A stretch of 64,000 nt of DNA from an uncultured bacterium (GTDB lineage: Bacteria > Cyanobacteriota > Vampirovibrionia > Gastranaerophilales > Gastranaerophilaceae), in NCBI GenBank assembly GCA_900549855.1, contig URPS01000005.1:1-64000 (forward strand), given 5' to 3'. Below the pieces are notes generated by a model, which saw only the letters and a program-made list of their open reading frames with translations, had not been told where the DNA came from and made no database searches. The translations under genes were made by a program, and so were the position numbers. Every line of letters begins with the position of its first letter. The first letter of the stretch is position 1. Positions 53,524 through 62,201 of this stretch are shown here, one piece after another.

Positions 53524-54033
53524 ATGAAAACTTTGAAATATATAAAATCAATCTCATTAGTAATTCTTAGTGCCGGTATTCTTACCACAAGCGCTGTTTG
53601 TATGGAAAGAGTTTCTGCGAATCCGGCTCCGGTTCAAACAACTGCTCAACAAACTGTTAATGTAATTACAGTTTCACCATTAACCGTAGTTTCTAATCCT
53701 ACTGCATATTTAAACAAGACGGTTTTAATGAAAGCTAAGTTTGACAAGTTCTCTACCTTGGGCTTAGATTACAAACCTGCATTTAAGTCTTCCGATGATT
53801 ATATTTCTTTCTTGATAAGAAGAGATGATTCAAATCATGATATTCCGCTATCAGAGATGAAATTATTCTTAAAACGTGATGTAGCTGAGAAATTTATCGA
53901 TTTAAAGACTGATGATGAAATTGAAATAAAAGGAAAAGTCTTCTCAAACGCATTAGGTGATGCTTGGGTTGATGTGAGTGAATTAAAAATTGTAAAAAAA
54001 GAAGCTGAAACAAAAAAAGACGGAGTTAAATAA
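53524..54033 (+). CDS. Secreted protein, possibly OB-fold
   Basis: This 169-aa protein has a signal peptide (Lys-rich start, hydrophobic core 'ISLVILSAGILTTSAV', cleavage near 'VSA|NPAP', residue ~33). The mature part has the layout of small periplasmic OB-fold proteins: 'VVSNPTAYLNKTVLMKAKFD', a middle of beta strands, 'DDEIEIKGKVFSNALGDAWV' and 'VSELKIV'. No function is assigned. AGAGGG precedes the ATG. The GH57 gene follows three bases later, so they are cotranscribed. Confidence 0.78.
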   Translation: MKTLKYIKSISLVILSAGILTTSAVCMERVSANPAPVQTTAQQTVNVITVSPLTVVSNPTAYLNKTVLMKAKFDKFSTLGLDYKPAFKSSDDYISFLIRRDDSNHDIPLSEMKLFLKRDVAEKFIDLKTDDEIEIKGKVFSNALGDAWVDVSELKIVKKEAETKKDGVK

Positions 54034-54036
54034 TTT

Positions 54037-56568
54037 ATGCCCGATAATAAAATAAAATTGGAAGCAGAGCAAGATAAAAAAGATAAGCAAAAAGTTTTTC
54101 TAACAGTACATGGTCATTTCTATCAGCCACCAAGAGAAAATCCTTGGTTAGAAGCTATTGAACAGCAAGATAGTGCATTGCCTTTTCACGATTGGAACGA
54201 AAGGATTAATGCTGAATGTTACAATCCGAATTCTGTTTCAAAGATTGTTGATTCTAAAAACCAGATTTTAAATGTAGTGAACAACTACGAATATATGAGC
54301 TACAACTTCGGACCGACATTATTATCTTGGATGGAAGAATTCGCACCACTTGCTTATGAAAGAGTTATTAGAGCTGATATAAATTCCAGAAGAATGCACT
54401 CCGGTCACGGTAATGCTATAGCGCAAGTTTATAATCACATGATTATGCCTCTTGCAAACGAACGTGATAAGCAAACCCAAGTTAAATGGGGAATTAAAGA
54501 TTTTGAATATCGTTTTGGCAGAAAACCGGAAGGAATATGGTTAGCAGAAACCGCAGCTGATGACGATACAATGAGAGTATTGGTAGAAAATGGTATTAAG
54601 TTTACCATTCTTTCTCCTTATCAAGCTCAGAGAATCAGAAAAGAAGGCGAAAAAAATTGGCAAGACGTAAGTTGGGGAAATATTGATCCGGCTCGTTCTT
54701 ATAGATACTATATAAAATCTGCTCCAGGAAAATTTATAGATTTATTCTTCTATGATGGTGCAATTTCACGCTCTGTAGCGTTTGATGAATTATTAAAAGA
54801 TGGTAACAAATTTGTAAATAGATTAAAAGACGGCATTTCTGATTTAAGAAATTATCCTCAATTAGTTAATATTGCAACTGATGGTGAAAGCTATGGGCAT
54901 CATACAAAATTTGGAGATATGGCATTAGCTTATGCAATGAAATTAAAAGTAAAAGATGCCGGTTTTGAAGTTACAAATTATGGTGAATATCTTGAAAAGT
55001 ATCGCTCTGATTGGGAAGTAGAGATTAAACCGGTATCCTCTTGGAGCTGTTTCCATGGAGTTGGCAGATGGTGTGACGATTGTGGCTGTTCAACCGGTGG
55101 ACATCCCGGATGGAATCAAAAATGGAGAAAGCCTTTAAGAAATGCACTTGATTTCTTGCGAGATGAAATGACTACGCTTTATCATAAGCAAGGTAAAAAA
55201 TTCTACAAAAATCCACAAGAAACAAGAGAAAATTATATTAGCGTAATTCTTGATAGAAGTGATGTTAGCGTAAAAAATTTCCAAGAGGAATATTTTATTG
55301 CAGGTCTTAGTGATGAACAAAAAGTAAAAGCAATGGAACTTTTGGAAATTCAACGTCAAGCTATGCTTATGTATACAAGCTGCGGTTGGTTCTTCTCTGA
55401 AATTTCCGGTATTGAAACAGTTCAAATTATGAAATATGCTGCACGTGTAATGCAGCTTGCTAAATCTTTTATGCGAAAAGATTTGGAAACACCTTTCCTA
55501 GAAATTTTAAAGGAAGCCAAAAGTAATATTCCGGAATTTGGTACAGGAAAAGATGTTTTTGAACGTTTTGTAAAACCTTCTGTTGTAACAACTAAACAGA
55601 TTGTAAGTTTATGGGCAATTTCTTCTTTGTATTCTGATATTGAAGACGAAGAAAGTGTTTATTGTTATAAAATAAAAAAACATTCTTACAAAACCGTAAC
55701 AAAGGGAAATTCAAAGCTGGTTCTCGGTCATATAGAAGTTGAATCAAAGGTAACTTTAGAAAAATCTAACATGATTTTTGCAATGCTACAATTCTCCGGT
55801 GGAGATTTCCATTGTGCAATCAAAGAATATTCAGAAAACTTTAGTGATATTCAAAAAGAATTGGTAAGAACATACCTTGTTTCACCTTTAACAGAGATTA
55901 TCAGAAGCATTGATAACTATTTCGGCTCAGAATACTTTACGCTTAAGGATATCTTTATAGAAGAAAGACGTAAGATATTGCAAACCATGCTTCGTGGTAA
56001 ATTACAAATTTTTGCCAATACATATGAATCCATGTATAACGAAGGTAAAGGTTCAATTTATCAGATGCAGACCCTTGGTTTAGAAATTCCAAAAGAGTTC
56101 AAAATTTCTGCTCAGTACGTTTTAACAAAACAGTTTAATGACCTATTTGTTGATTCTCGTGGTTTCTTAGACAGTGATATTATTCAACAAGCATCAGATA
56201 TTAATTTTGAAGCAAAAAGAATAGGTATAGAAATTGATAAAACTCCGACATCAAAAATATTCAGTAAAAAAATTGCGCAGAATATTAACAGATTATCTTA
56301 CGCACTTGATTTACAACAAGTTGATGCAACATTAGAACTTCTTGATTGTATTTCAAAATTGGAGATAAAAGTTGATATAGCTGAAGCACAAAACTATTTC
56401 TTCTCAAAGATAGTTACTAATATCTGTGATTTGATAGACAGTATTTCTTGTCAAGCTGACAGAGATTTGCTAGTGATGTTGTTTGAAATTGGTGAAGATT
56501 TGAATATCAACATGGACTATTATAAACAACAGTTTAATAAAGCTCTCGTATCTGTGTCTAAAAGCTAA
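54037..56568 (+). CDS. GH57-family glycoside hydrolase with DUF3536 region
   Basis: This is an 843-aa protein of the cyanobacteria-like GH57/DUF3536 group. It has the GH57 start 'VHGHFYQPPRENPW', nucleophile-type Glu (E171) in 'PEGIWLAETA', a further conserved 'DGESYGHH' block with the likely acid, and a long C-terminal helical region of the DUF3536 type. GH57 members act on alpha-1,4-glucans. A Cys/His-rich 'WCDDCGCSTGGHPGWNQKW' stretch lies near residue 345. There is no signal peptide. With the GH13 enzyme at 37803 it suggests glycogen-type polymer metabolism. Confidence 0.9.
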   Translation: MPDNKIKLEAEQDKKDKQKVFLTVHGHFYQPPRENPWLEAIEQQDSALPFHDWNERINAECYNPNSVSKIVDSKNQILNVVNNYEYMSYNFGPTLLSWMEEFAPLAYERVIRADINSRRMHSGHGNAIAQVYNHMIMPLANERDKQTQVKWGIKDFEYRFGRKPEGIWLAETAADDDTMRVLVENGIKFTILSPYQAQRIRKEGEKNWQDVSWGNIDPARSYRYYIKSAPGKFIDLFFYDGAISRSVAFDELLKDGNKFVNRLKDGISDLRNYPQLVNIATDGESYGHHTKFGDMALAYAMKLKVKDAGFEVTNYGEYLEKYRSDWEVEIKPVSSWSCFHGVGRWCDDCGCSTGGHPGWNQKWRKPLRNALDFLRDEMTTLYHKQGKKFYKNPQETRENYISVILDRSDVSVKNFQEEYFIAGLSDEQKVKAMELLEIQRQAMLMYTSCGWFFSEISGIETVQIMKYAARVMQLAKSFMRKDLETPFLEILKEAKSNIPEFGTGKDVFERFVKPSVVTTKQIVSLWAISSLYSDIEDEESVYCYKIKKHSYKTVTKGNSKLVLGHIEVESKVTLEKSNMIFAMLQFSGGDFHCAIKEYSENFSDIQKELVRTYLVSPLTEIIRSIDNYFGSEYFTLKDIFIEERRKILQTMLRGKLQIFANTYESMYNEGKGSIYQMQTLGLEIPKEFKISAQYVLTKQFNDLFVDSRGFLDSDIIQQASDINFEAKRIGIEIDKTPTSKIFSKKIAQNINRLSYALDLQQVDATLELLDCISKLEIKVDIAEAQNYFFSKIVTNICDLIDSISCQADRDLLVMLFEIGEDLNINMDYYKQQFNKALVSVSKS

Positions 56569-56584
56569 TTTAATCGAAAAATAT

Positions 56585-56622
56585 AATACATCGACCTCTC
56601 TAACAAAAGAGGTCGATGTATT
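56585..56622 (+). terminator. Hairpin after the GH57 gene
   Basis: AATACATCGACCTCT and AGAGGTCGATGTATT form a perfect 15-bp stem with an 8-nt loop 17 bp past the stop. There is no T-run, so termination efficiency is uncertain. Confidence 0.65.
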
Positions 56623-56758
56623 ATGAATGATAGTAAGCTATTCCCGCCAGTGGGTATCAATTACAACTACCTTGATATTAAATTTATATAAATATTTCTC
56701 TAAAACCCGATTTTTTATATTATACTTGAATGGTAGATAATTAATATGGAGAAAGAGA

Positions 56759-57598
56759 ATGACAAATACAGTTCTTGAAAAAAAATGTTCAATTCACCCA
56801 TCAGCAGTTATACACCCTTCTGCAGAAATTGGTGAAGGTGTTATAATCGGACCAAACGTTGTGATAGGTGAAGGTGTAAAGCTTGGTAACGGTACCAGAG
56901 TTATTGCAAACGCATATATTGAGTTTGCAGAAATTGGAGAAAACTGTACAATCTCTCCATTCTCTACTATAGGTTCTGAACCTCAAGATTTAGGTTATAA
57001 AGGTGAGCCAACAAAAGTTGTTATCGGAAACGAAACTATTGTTAAAGAAAATGTAACTATTCATAGAGGTGCGGCATGTGGCGATTTTACAACAAGAATT
57101 GGTAACAAATGCTTGTTGATGGTTGGCTCTCATATTGCTCATAATTGTGTCTTAGAAGACCAAGTTATACTAGCGAATTTAGTAACTCTAGGTGGTCACG
57201 TTCACGTTGGATTTGGTGCATTTGTTGGTGGCATGAGTGTGTTCCATCAAAATATCAGAATCGGTTCAATGGCAATTATTAGTGGCTTCTCTGCTTCTCG
57301 TCAAGACATCTTACCATATTCTAAAGGTGAAGGCAGACCTCCTGTTCCACGTGGATTGAATGTGATTGCAATGAAAAGACGTGGTGTGTCCCAAGAAGTC
57401 AGAACTGCTACTAACGAAGCATTCAAATTATTGATTTCTGAAGAATATAACACTTCTCAAGCGATTGAAAAAATCAAAGCTGAAATCCCTATGAATGAAT
57501 ACATTGAAAACATGATAGAATTTATTCAATCTTCAAAAAGAGGTGTACTTCTAAAAACTCATAAATCAGGATATCAATCTCTTTCATCTGAAGAATAA
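56759..57598 (+). CDS. lpxA: UDP-N-acetylglucosamine O-acyltransferase
   Basis: LpxA performs the first step of lipid A synthesis, adding a 3-hydroxyacyl chain to UDP-GlcNAc. The N-terminal left-handed beta helix is built of hexapeptide repeats ('IHPSAEIGEGVIIGPNVVIG'). The catalytic His is H128 in 'GSHIAHNC'. 'NVIAMKRRGVSQEVRTATNE' begins the C-terminal helical domain. The length of 279 aa is slightly long at the tail. GGAGAAAGAG precedes the ATG. Usual neighbours (lpxD, fabZ, lpxB) are absent here. It implies an LPS-type outer membrane. Confidence 0.95.
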   Translation: MTNTVLEKKCSIHPSAVIHPSAEIGEGVIIGPNVVIGEGVKLGNGTRVIANAYIEFAEIGENCTISPFSTIGSEPQDLGYKGEPTKVVIGNETIVKENVTIHRGAACGDFTTRIGNKCLLMVGSHIAHNCVLEDQVILANLVTLGGHVHVGFGAFVGGMSVFHQNIRIGSMAIISGFSASRQDILPYSKGEGRPPVPRGLNVIAMKRRGVSQEVRTATNEAFKLLISEEYNTSQAIEKIKAEIPMNEYIENMIEFIQSSKRGVLLKTHKSGYQSLSSEE

Positions 57599-57626
57599 TT
57601 TTATACAAAGCTTATATAAGTAATAT

Positions 57627-57667
57627 AAAGGGTAATAAGTACAATTATTATTACCCTTTATTTTTTT
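57627..57667 (+). terminator. lpxA terminator
   Basis: AAAGGGTAATAA and TTATTACCCTTT form a 12-bp stem followed by ATTTTTTTC. Confidence 0.9.
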
Positions 57668-57764
57668 CTCTATATATTAAGAAATGTAAAGAGCGTTAAA
57701 CTTAATAATAGCTTGAATAGTTACGCTTTTGTATCGTTTCAAGGAAAAGATGTAAAACATTCTC

Positions 57765-57794
57765 TTGACTTAATTTTCTTATGTGCAATAATAT
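57765..57794 (+). promoter_or_regulatory. Promoter with no gene behind it
   Basis: TTGACT (57765-57770), 18-bp spacer, TAATAT (57789-57794). It is one of the best promoter matches in the window, and no convincing ORF follows. Confidence 0.55.
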
Positions 57795-57800
57795 AGATAC

Positions 57801-57948
57801 ACACTTTAAGTGTAGCCGAAACACTAAATAGCAAAAACACAATAAACCCCAAAAATCATATAAACTCCTAGATAATAAACACTAAAAAGACCATTAGGAT
57901 GCAGAAAACAAACCCACTCGAAATCACACACACCGAGTGGTTTTTTTT
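57801..57948 (+). ncRNA. Candidate small RNA (~148 nt) with its own promoter and terminator
   Basis: The predicted start lies about seven bases after the -10 box. The 5' end folds as ACACT-TTA-AGTGT (57801-57813). The body is A-rich and unstructured. The 3' end is an intrinsic terminator, CCACTCG (57914-57920) with CGAGTGG (57934-57940) followed by eight T. No ORF with a Shine-Dalgarno lies inside. I do not recognise a known RNA family. Confidence 0.45.
57914..57948 (+). terminator. Terminator of the candidate small RNA
   Basis: The 7-bp stem CCACTCG/CGAGTGG with a 13-nt loop is followed by T8. Confidence 0.8.
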
Positions 57949-57950
57949 GC

Positions 57951-58079
57951 GGATTTTGGCAAGTGCGACGCTTGAGCGTTTAGCGAAAGCTAGTCACGTC
58001 CCTGTGAAGAACTTGAATGAGCGCTATTTCACGAAAGTGAAATATAAGCGAAAGGAAAAGTTCTGAACCGCCAAAATCC
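57951..58079 (+). ncRNA. Multi-branched structured RNA candidate
   Basis: The outer stem is GGATTTTGGC (57951-57960) with GCCAAAATCC (58070-58079). Inside are ACGC-TTGA-GCGT (57968-57979), TAGC-GAAA-GCTA (57981-57992), and a long arm AGAACTT (58008-58014) with AAGTTCT (58058-58064) enclosing CGCT-ATTTCAC-GAAA-GTGAAAT-ATA-AGCG (58022-58050). Two loops are GNRA tetraloops when read on the + strand, which points to a + strand RNA. The G+C content is visibly higher than in the surroundings. No family is recognised. Confidence 0.5.
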
Positions 58080-58082
58080 AAG

Positions 58083-58300
58083 ACAGTGCTACGCACGTAG
58101 ACACTACTGTCGGCTGCTTGGTGAAAACTACCAGATTATATTATTTATTTACCAGCTCCGCCTCGAAGTAAGACTACTAATTTTGCGTATTAATACAAAG
58201 CTACGCACGTAGACACAACTGTCGGCTACTTGATGGGAGCTACTAGATTATGTTATTCTTTTACAAACTCTGCCTCAAAGTGAAATTACAAGCTTGGCGT
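58083..58300 (+). repeat. Two ~100-bp direct repeats with hairpin heads
   Basis: The units start at 58089 and 58201 (period 112) with GCTACGCACGTAGACAC, then ACTGTCGGCT.CTTG, 'CTAC.AGATTAT.TTATT' and 'CTC.GCCTC.AAGT'. The first unit's head folds as GACAGT/ACTGTC around CTAC-GCAC-GTAG. No gene is seen. Confidence 0.65.
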
Positions 58301-58490
58301 CTAAGCCTTACCGCCCTTGTTAGGGAGGTCGCAGCTGTAAGCGAAGCTGTGCTGAGCTGTACAGATGCGGGTGGGTAATAGCAGTTAAAAAATAGTACAT
58401 TAGTCGAATATAAGTAACACTAGTCGCAAAGCGGTAAGGGGTGGAAACTACTAATAAAAAAACAAGCCATTTTATTGTATAATTACACCT
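58301..58490. other. Non-coding, inverted-repeat flanked region before the EamA gene
   Basis: CCTTACCGC (58308-58316) pairs with GCGGTAAGG (58431-58439) around a segment rich in AGCTGT words. At its end TATAAT (58478-58483) lies seven bases before the next ATG. Confidence 0.45.
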
Positions 58491-59309
58491 ATGATACTCA
58501 CTTTTTTAGGCATATTAACAAGAATATTATCAAATTCTTACCTTAATGTTTTTCAAAAAATATTAACAAACAAAGGACAAAACTCTTCTTCCATAAACTT
58601 ATTTACATATTTAGGTTTATGTTTGACATGTGTTTGGTTTCTTTCTGTTTTTTCATTAAGTATTTTGCCATTAGTTTTATTAATGGGTTGCTTAGGAGCA
58701 TTAGGAAATTATTTTATTATTAAAGCACTTTCTATCGGCGAATTATCTACTCTTGCGCCTATTAATTCTTACAAACCAATTGTTGCATTGATATTCGGCA
58801 TCTTTTATCTAAAAGAAATTCCGTCCTTATCATCTATTGTAGCGATTCTTTTAATAATATTGGGAACATATTTTATTCTTGATATAAACCAAGGAAGTAC
58901 TAACGTAAAAGCTATAGTTTATAGAGTAATTGCATTGGTTTGTTCTGGTTCGGAAGCCGTTATTATAAAAAAGATTATTGTTTTAACTAATGCCTTGGAT
59001 TGTTTTATATTATGGGCAATTTCCGGTTTTATATTTTCGTTGATATTTGTTTTGTTTTCTGGAAAAAAGCCAAAAATTAAAAGCTATAAGTATCAATTAT
59101 TTTTGATTTTTGCCGTAGCTATAATGCAATATTCTACAAATTTTGTATTTGCACGCATGAATGTTTCATACGCACTCGCCTTGTTTCAACTATCGACTCT
59201 TTTGAGCGTATTTCTTGGTGCAAATATATTTAAAGAAAAGAATTTAAAAAACAAAATTATTGGCTCGCTTATAATGGTAATTGGAGCGATAATCCTTATC
59301 TTAAATTAA
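58491..59309 (+). CDS. EamA/DMT-family transporter
   Basis: This 272-aa inner-membrane protein has about ten transmembrane segments in two EamA halves, the first ending 'ALSIGELSTLAPINSYKPIV', 'ALIFGIFYLKEIPS', the second 'ALALFQLSTLLSVFLGANIF'. DMT exporters move small metabolites; the substrate is unknown. TATAAT lies seven bases before the ATG and there is no Shine-Dalgarno, so the mRNA is probably leaderless. It overlaps rbgA tail to tail by four bases. Confidence 0.9.
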   Translation: MILTFLGILTRILSNSYLNVFQKILTNKGQNSSSINLFTYLGLCLTCVWFLSVFSLSILPLVLLMGCLGALGNYFIIKALSIGELSTLAPINSYKPIVALIFGIFYLKEIPSLSSIVAILLIILGTYFILDINQGSTNVKAIVYRVIALVCSGSEAVIIKKIIVLTNALDCFILWAISGFIFSLIFVLFSGKKPKIKSYKYQLFLIFAVAIMQYSTNFVFARMNVSYALALFQLSTLLSVFLGANIFKEKNLKNKIIGSLIMVIGAIILILN

Positions 59310-60160
59310 TTTTTAGAAGTTTTTATATTATCTTCGCTTGGCATTTCATCTAATATAAATAAACCTAAACGTCCTTCTCTAAAATCTTTTAGAACGTAAA
59401 TTGCAGTTCGTTCTGTATCCGGTTCGCCGCCACGAATAATCCATTTTCTCTGTAATGCAATGTTTTCCAAGGTTAAATCATCTGTCTTATAATATTCTTT
59501 GACAGAAGGTTTCAAATTTAAATACCCAAGAAGTGCTTTTGCAACAGGCTCCGGTGAATAAGCATTTTCTGACACAGAACTGACAAATGCTAATTTTGCC
59601 GCTTGTTCCTGATTATCTTGTCTTGTTGGAATAATTCCCGGGGTATCTAATAATTCAAGCTTAGGATTAATTCTTACCCATTGCTGCTGTCTGGTTACAC
59701 CAGCCTTTGCACCAATTTTTGTTTTAGAAGATTTTGTTAGTTTATTAATAACGCTAGATTTTCCAACATTTGGCATGCCAACAACCATTGCTCTAGCAGG
59801 ACGTCTTAATAAACCTTTTGACATTAATGCTTGAATCTTTGGTTCGCTTAGCTCTACTGCATATTTGATAACTGCGGCTAAATCTTTATTACCTTTAGCT
59901 TCTGTTATAATAACCGGACATCTTGTTGTTTCTTTCAAGTAGGAAACCCAATTTTTTAATTCGTTTTTATCAACTAAATCAGCTTTATTCAACAAAAGAA
60001 GCCTTGGTTTATTTCCCAAGAGCTTCTCTATGTTTGCATAACTACTGCTTAAAGGTAATCTGCTATCACGTACCTCAATAATTACATCAACTAAATTTAA
60101 CTTTTCTTTAAGTTGACGCTCTGCTTTCGCAATGTGACCAGGGTACCAGTGAATGTGCAA
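59306..60160 (-). CDS. rbgA: Ribosome biogenesis GTPase YlqF/RbgA
   Basis: This 284-aa circularly permuted GTPase is needed for late 50S assembly. The motif order is G4 NKAD (58-61), then G1 'GMPNVGKSS' near 130, then G3 'DTPG'. The start 'HIHWYPGHIAKAERQL' is typical. The start codon is TTG at 60160 with GAGG seven bases upstream. It lies ten bases after rplS on the same strand, a conserved pairing. Confidence 0.95.
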   Translation of the reverse strand: MHIHWYPGHIAKAERQLKEKLNLVDVIIEVRDSRLPLSSSYANIEKLLGNKPRLLLLNKADLVDKNELKNWVSYLKETTRCPVIITEAKGNKDLAAVIKYAVELSEPKIQALMSKGLLRRPARAMVVGMPNVGKSSVINKLTKSSKTKIGAKAGVTRQQQWVRINPKLELLDTPGIIPTRQDNQEQAAKLAFVSSVSENAYSPEPVAKALLGYLNLKPSVKEYYKTDDLTLENIALQRKWIIRGGEPDTERTAIYVLKDFREGRLGLFILDEMPSEDNIKTSKN

Positions 60161-60170
60161 CTTAAACCTC

Positions 60171-60524
60171 TTATCTTTTTTCGATTTTTTCCTTAATACG
60201 TGTTGCTTTACCTGAACGTTCTCTCAAATAATACAATTTAGCACGTTTTACATCACCTTTTCTTTGAACAGTGATTTTATCAATACGTGGAGAGTGTACT
60301 AAGAATACACGTTCTACACCAACACCTTGGAATACTTTTCTTACAGTGATTGTCTTATTGATACCAGAACCGTGTTCTGCAATAATTGTACCTTCGTAAG
60401 CCTGTATTCTTTCTTTGTTACCTTCTACGATTTTAACGAATACTCTAACTGTATCACCAGGGTTCATATCTGGCAATTCTCTTGTTGTGTATTCTGCTTC
60501 TAAATTCTTAATAATAGGATTCAT
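60171..60524 (-). CDS. rplS: 50S ribosomal protein L19
   Basis: This 117-aa L19 lies at the 30S-50S interface. It has 'MNPGDTVRVFVKIVEGNKER', 'QAYEGTIIAEHGSGINKTIT' and 'VERVFLVHSPRIDKI'. AAGGAA precedes the ATG. It is the first gene of rplS-rbgA. Confidence 0.98.
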   Translation of the reverse strand: MNPIIKNLEAEYTTRELPDMNPGDTVRVFVKIVEGNKERIQAYEGTIIAEHGSGINKTITVRKVFQGVGVERVFLVHSPRIDKITVQRKGDVKRAKLYYLRERSGKATRIKEKIEKR

Positions 60525-60717
60525 TTTTGCTATTCCTTATATTTTGACTATCTTATACTTATTTACCTCTATCATAATTAAAACAAAAACTAAATACAAG
60601 TATTCATTTAATTTTTTCATCCTTTTGTTTCAAATTGTAACAATTTAGGTTATAATTGTCAAAAAATATTCTTTAGAGATTTTTCAACAAACAGCCGTAA
60701 AATAGAAAGGTTTTATT

Positions 60718-62190
60718 TTGAATCCGATAGCACCAAGGAATTTATCGTCGATAATAACAACAATGACAAAAGCCGACGCAATGGCGCCTATTGTAGCATT
60801 AGAAGGTACCGTTGTTGCAGGCAGAACATACCAAGCTTACAAACGTGGCAAATGGGATGAAGCAAGAGAACGCTTTATTGAAGAATCAATGGGCTCTGTT
60901 GTTTGGCTATGTGGTGTTGGTACAATGAATAAGCTGGGTGATAAGCTTGTAGGACAAATACTAAAGAAACCGGGAGCAAATTTTGATGTAGGAACTGATA
61001 AAGTTCTTAGAACACCGTTTGAGAACTTTATGAAAAAGAATATGCCTAATGGTTTTTCTTCAAAACAAGTAGCGCTGATTAAAGGTGCAAAAGTTCTTAC
61101 CAGTATTATTTTAACAAACTTATTTATCGGTTTTGTTGTACCAAAAGTTAACCAAGGTATAACTAAAAAATTGCGCCATGAAAGACGTGTTGCCGGTAAT
61201 GAAAACGGCGATAAAGTAGAAATATCTAATAACAAAAAGAATCCGTCATTTAAGGGCGGTGGAATTGCAGCTATAAATACATTTACAAATGCAATAGAAA
61301 ATACCAATACAGGTAAACTTCTTTCTTCTGATGCAGGTATTGCAGGCGGTCGTATGTATAATGCAAGAAGAAAAGAAGAAAGACGTGAGGTTGCGATTCG
61401 TGATATTGGTTCAATTTATTTCTATATGTGGGCACAAGGACATGTAAGAAATATTTTAAACTTGGTAGAATCTGGTCATGCTACAAGATTGAATCCGGCA
61501 ACTGCTGAAATGTTAGACAAACACTTAGCCCAATTCTTAAATGGAAGAGAAATGAATGTTGAAGAGTTTAGAAAAGCTGTTCTTGGTGATACTGTTAAAT
61601 TGCCAGAAGCTTTGAATAACAAATTTGAATCAGCAGAACCTTCTTTCTGGGAAAAAATGACTAATAAAAAACCTTTGGAGGTTATTAAACTAAGCGAATT
61701 GGAAAAAGTTGAAAAAGACGAATCTATATTAAATAGAGCAAGAGAAATGTCAAAAATTCAACCATTGCGCCAAGGTGAAGCTGTTTTAACTAAGCAGCAA
61801 GTCATTGATTCTTACAATAAAGCAGCAATTAATGATCCACAGTTCTTGAATAAAGTATTCCAAGATTTTACAGGCGGCGCAAGTACATCTGAATACAGAT
61901 ATGTTTCTAATAAAAAGCTTTATAACTTGAAAGCAGAAATGGAACATTATGTTGGTAGAGTATGTAAAGCGGCAAAAAATGGAAAAGTCGATAAAAAATT
62001 ATTAGATGCAGTTCAAAATAAGAATTTACTTCTTAGTGGTTTGAATTTTGCTGCAGGCTTTGGTTTTGCATCAGCATTCTTGTCTACTTATATTCCAAAA
62101 ATTCAATATTATGTAACAAGAAAAACTACCGGAGTGGATGCGTTTCCTGGAGTTTATGATTATGAGCACCATCAAGAAGAAGTTGATTAA
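60718..62190 (+). CDS. Lineage-specific membrane protein, paralogue of the 413-aa protein at 36271
   Basis: The product is 490 aa with no standard family recognised. The start is TTG at 60718 with GAAAGG seven bases upstream; TATAAT lies at 60651-60656. Shared with the 36271 protein: 'RERFIEESMGSVVWLCG', 'PSFKGG', a 'GIAGGRMYNARRKEE' block and the ending 'YIPKIQYYVTRKTTGVDAFP'. Hydrophobic segments are 'TSIILTNLFIGFVVP' and 'GLNFAAGFGFASAFLS'. It lies 11 bp before a small gene with an 'MRIQ' start and is probably cotranscribed with it. Confidence 0.8.
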   Translation: MNPIAPRNLSSIITTMTKADAMAPIVALEGTVVAGRTYQAYKRGKWDEARERFIEESMGSVVWLCGVGTMNKLGDKLVGQILKKPGANFDVGTDKVLRTPFENFMKKNMPNGFSSKQVALIKGAKVLTSIILTNLFIGFVVPKVNQGITKKLRHERRVAGNENGDKVEISNNKKNPSFKGGGIAAINTFTNAIENTNTGKLLSSDAGIAGGRMYNARRKEERREVAIRDIGSIYFYMWAQGHVRNILNLVESGHATRLNPATAEMLDKHLAQFLNGREMNVEEFRKAVLGDTVKLPEALNNKFESAEPSFWEKMTNKKPLEVIKLSELEKVEKDESILNRAREMSKIQPLRQGEAVLTKQQVIDSYNKAAINDPQFLNKVFQDFTGGASTSEYRYVSNKKLYNLKAEMEHYVGRVCKAAKNGKVDKKLLDAVQNKNLLLSGLNFAAGFGFASAFLSTYIPKIQYYVTRKTTGVDAFPGVYDYEHHQEEVD

Positions 62191-62201
62191 AGGAGTAAAT
62201 A

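Noticed and set aside
57899..58066. A 55-codon ORF starting at ATG 57899 across the terminator and structured segment
   Set aside because: It runs through the T8 tract and the hairpins, has no real Shine-Dalgarno, and its protein resembles nothing; the RNA structure explains the bases better.
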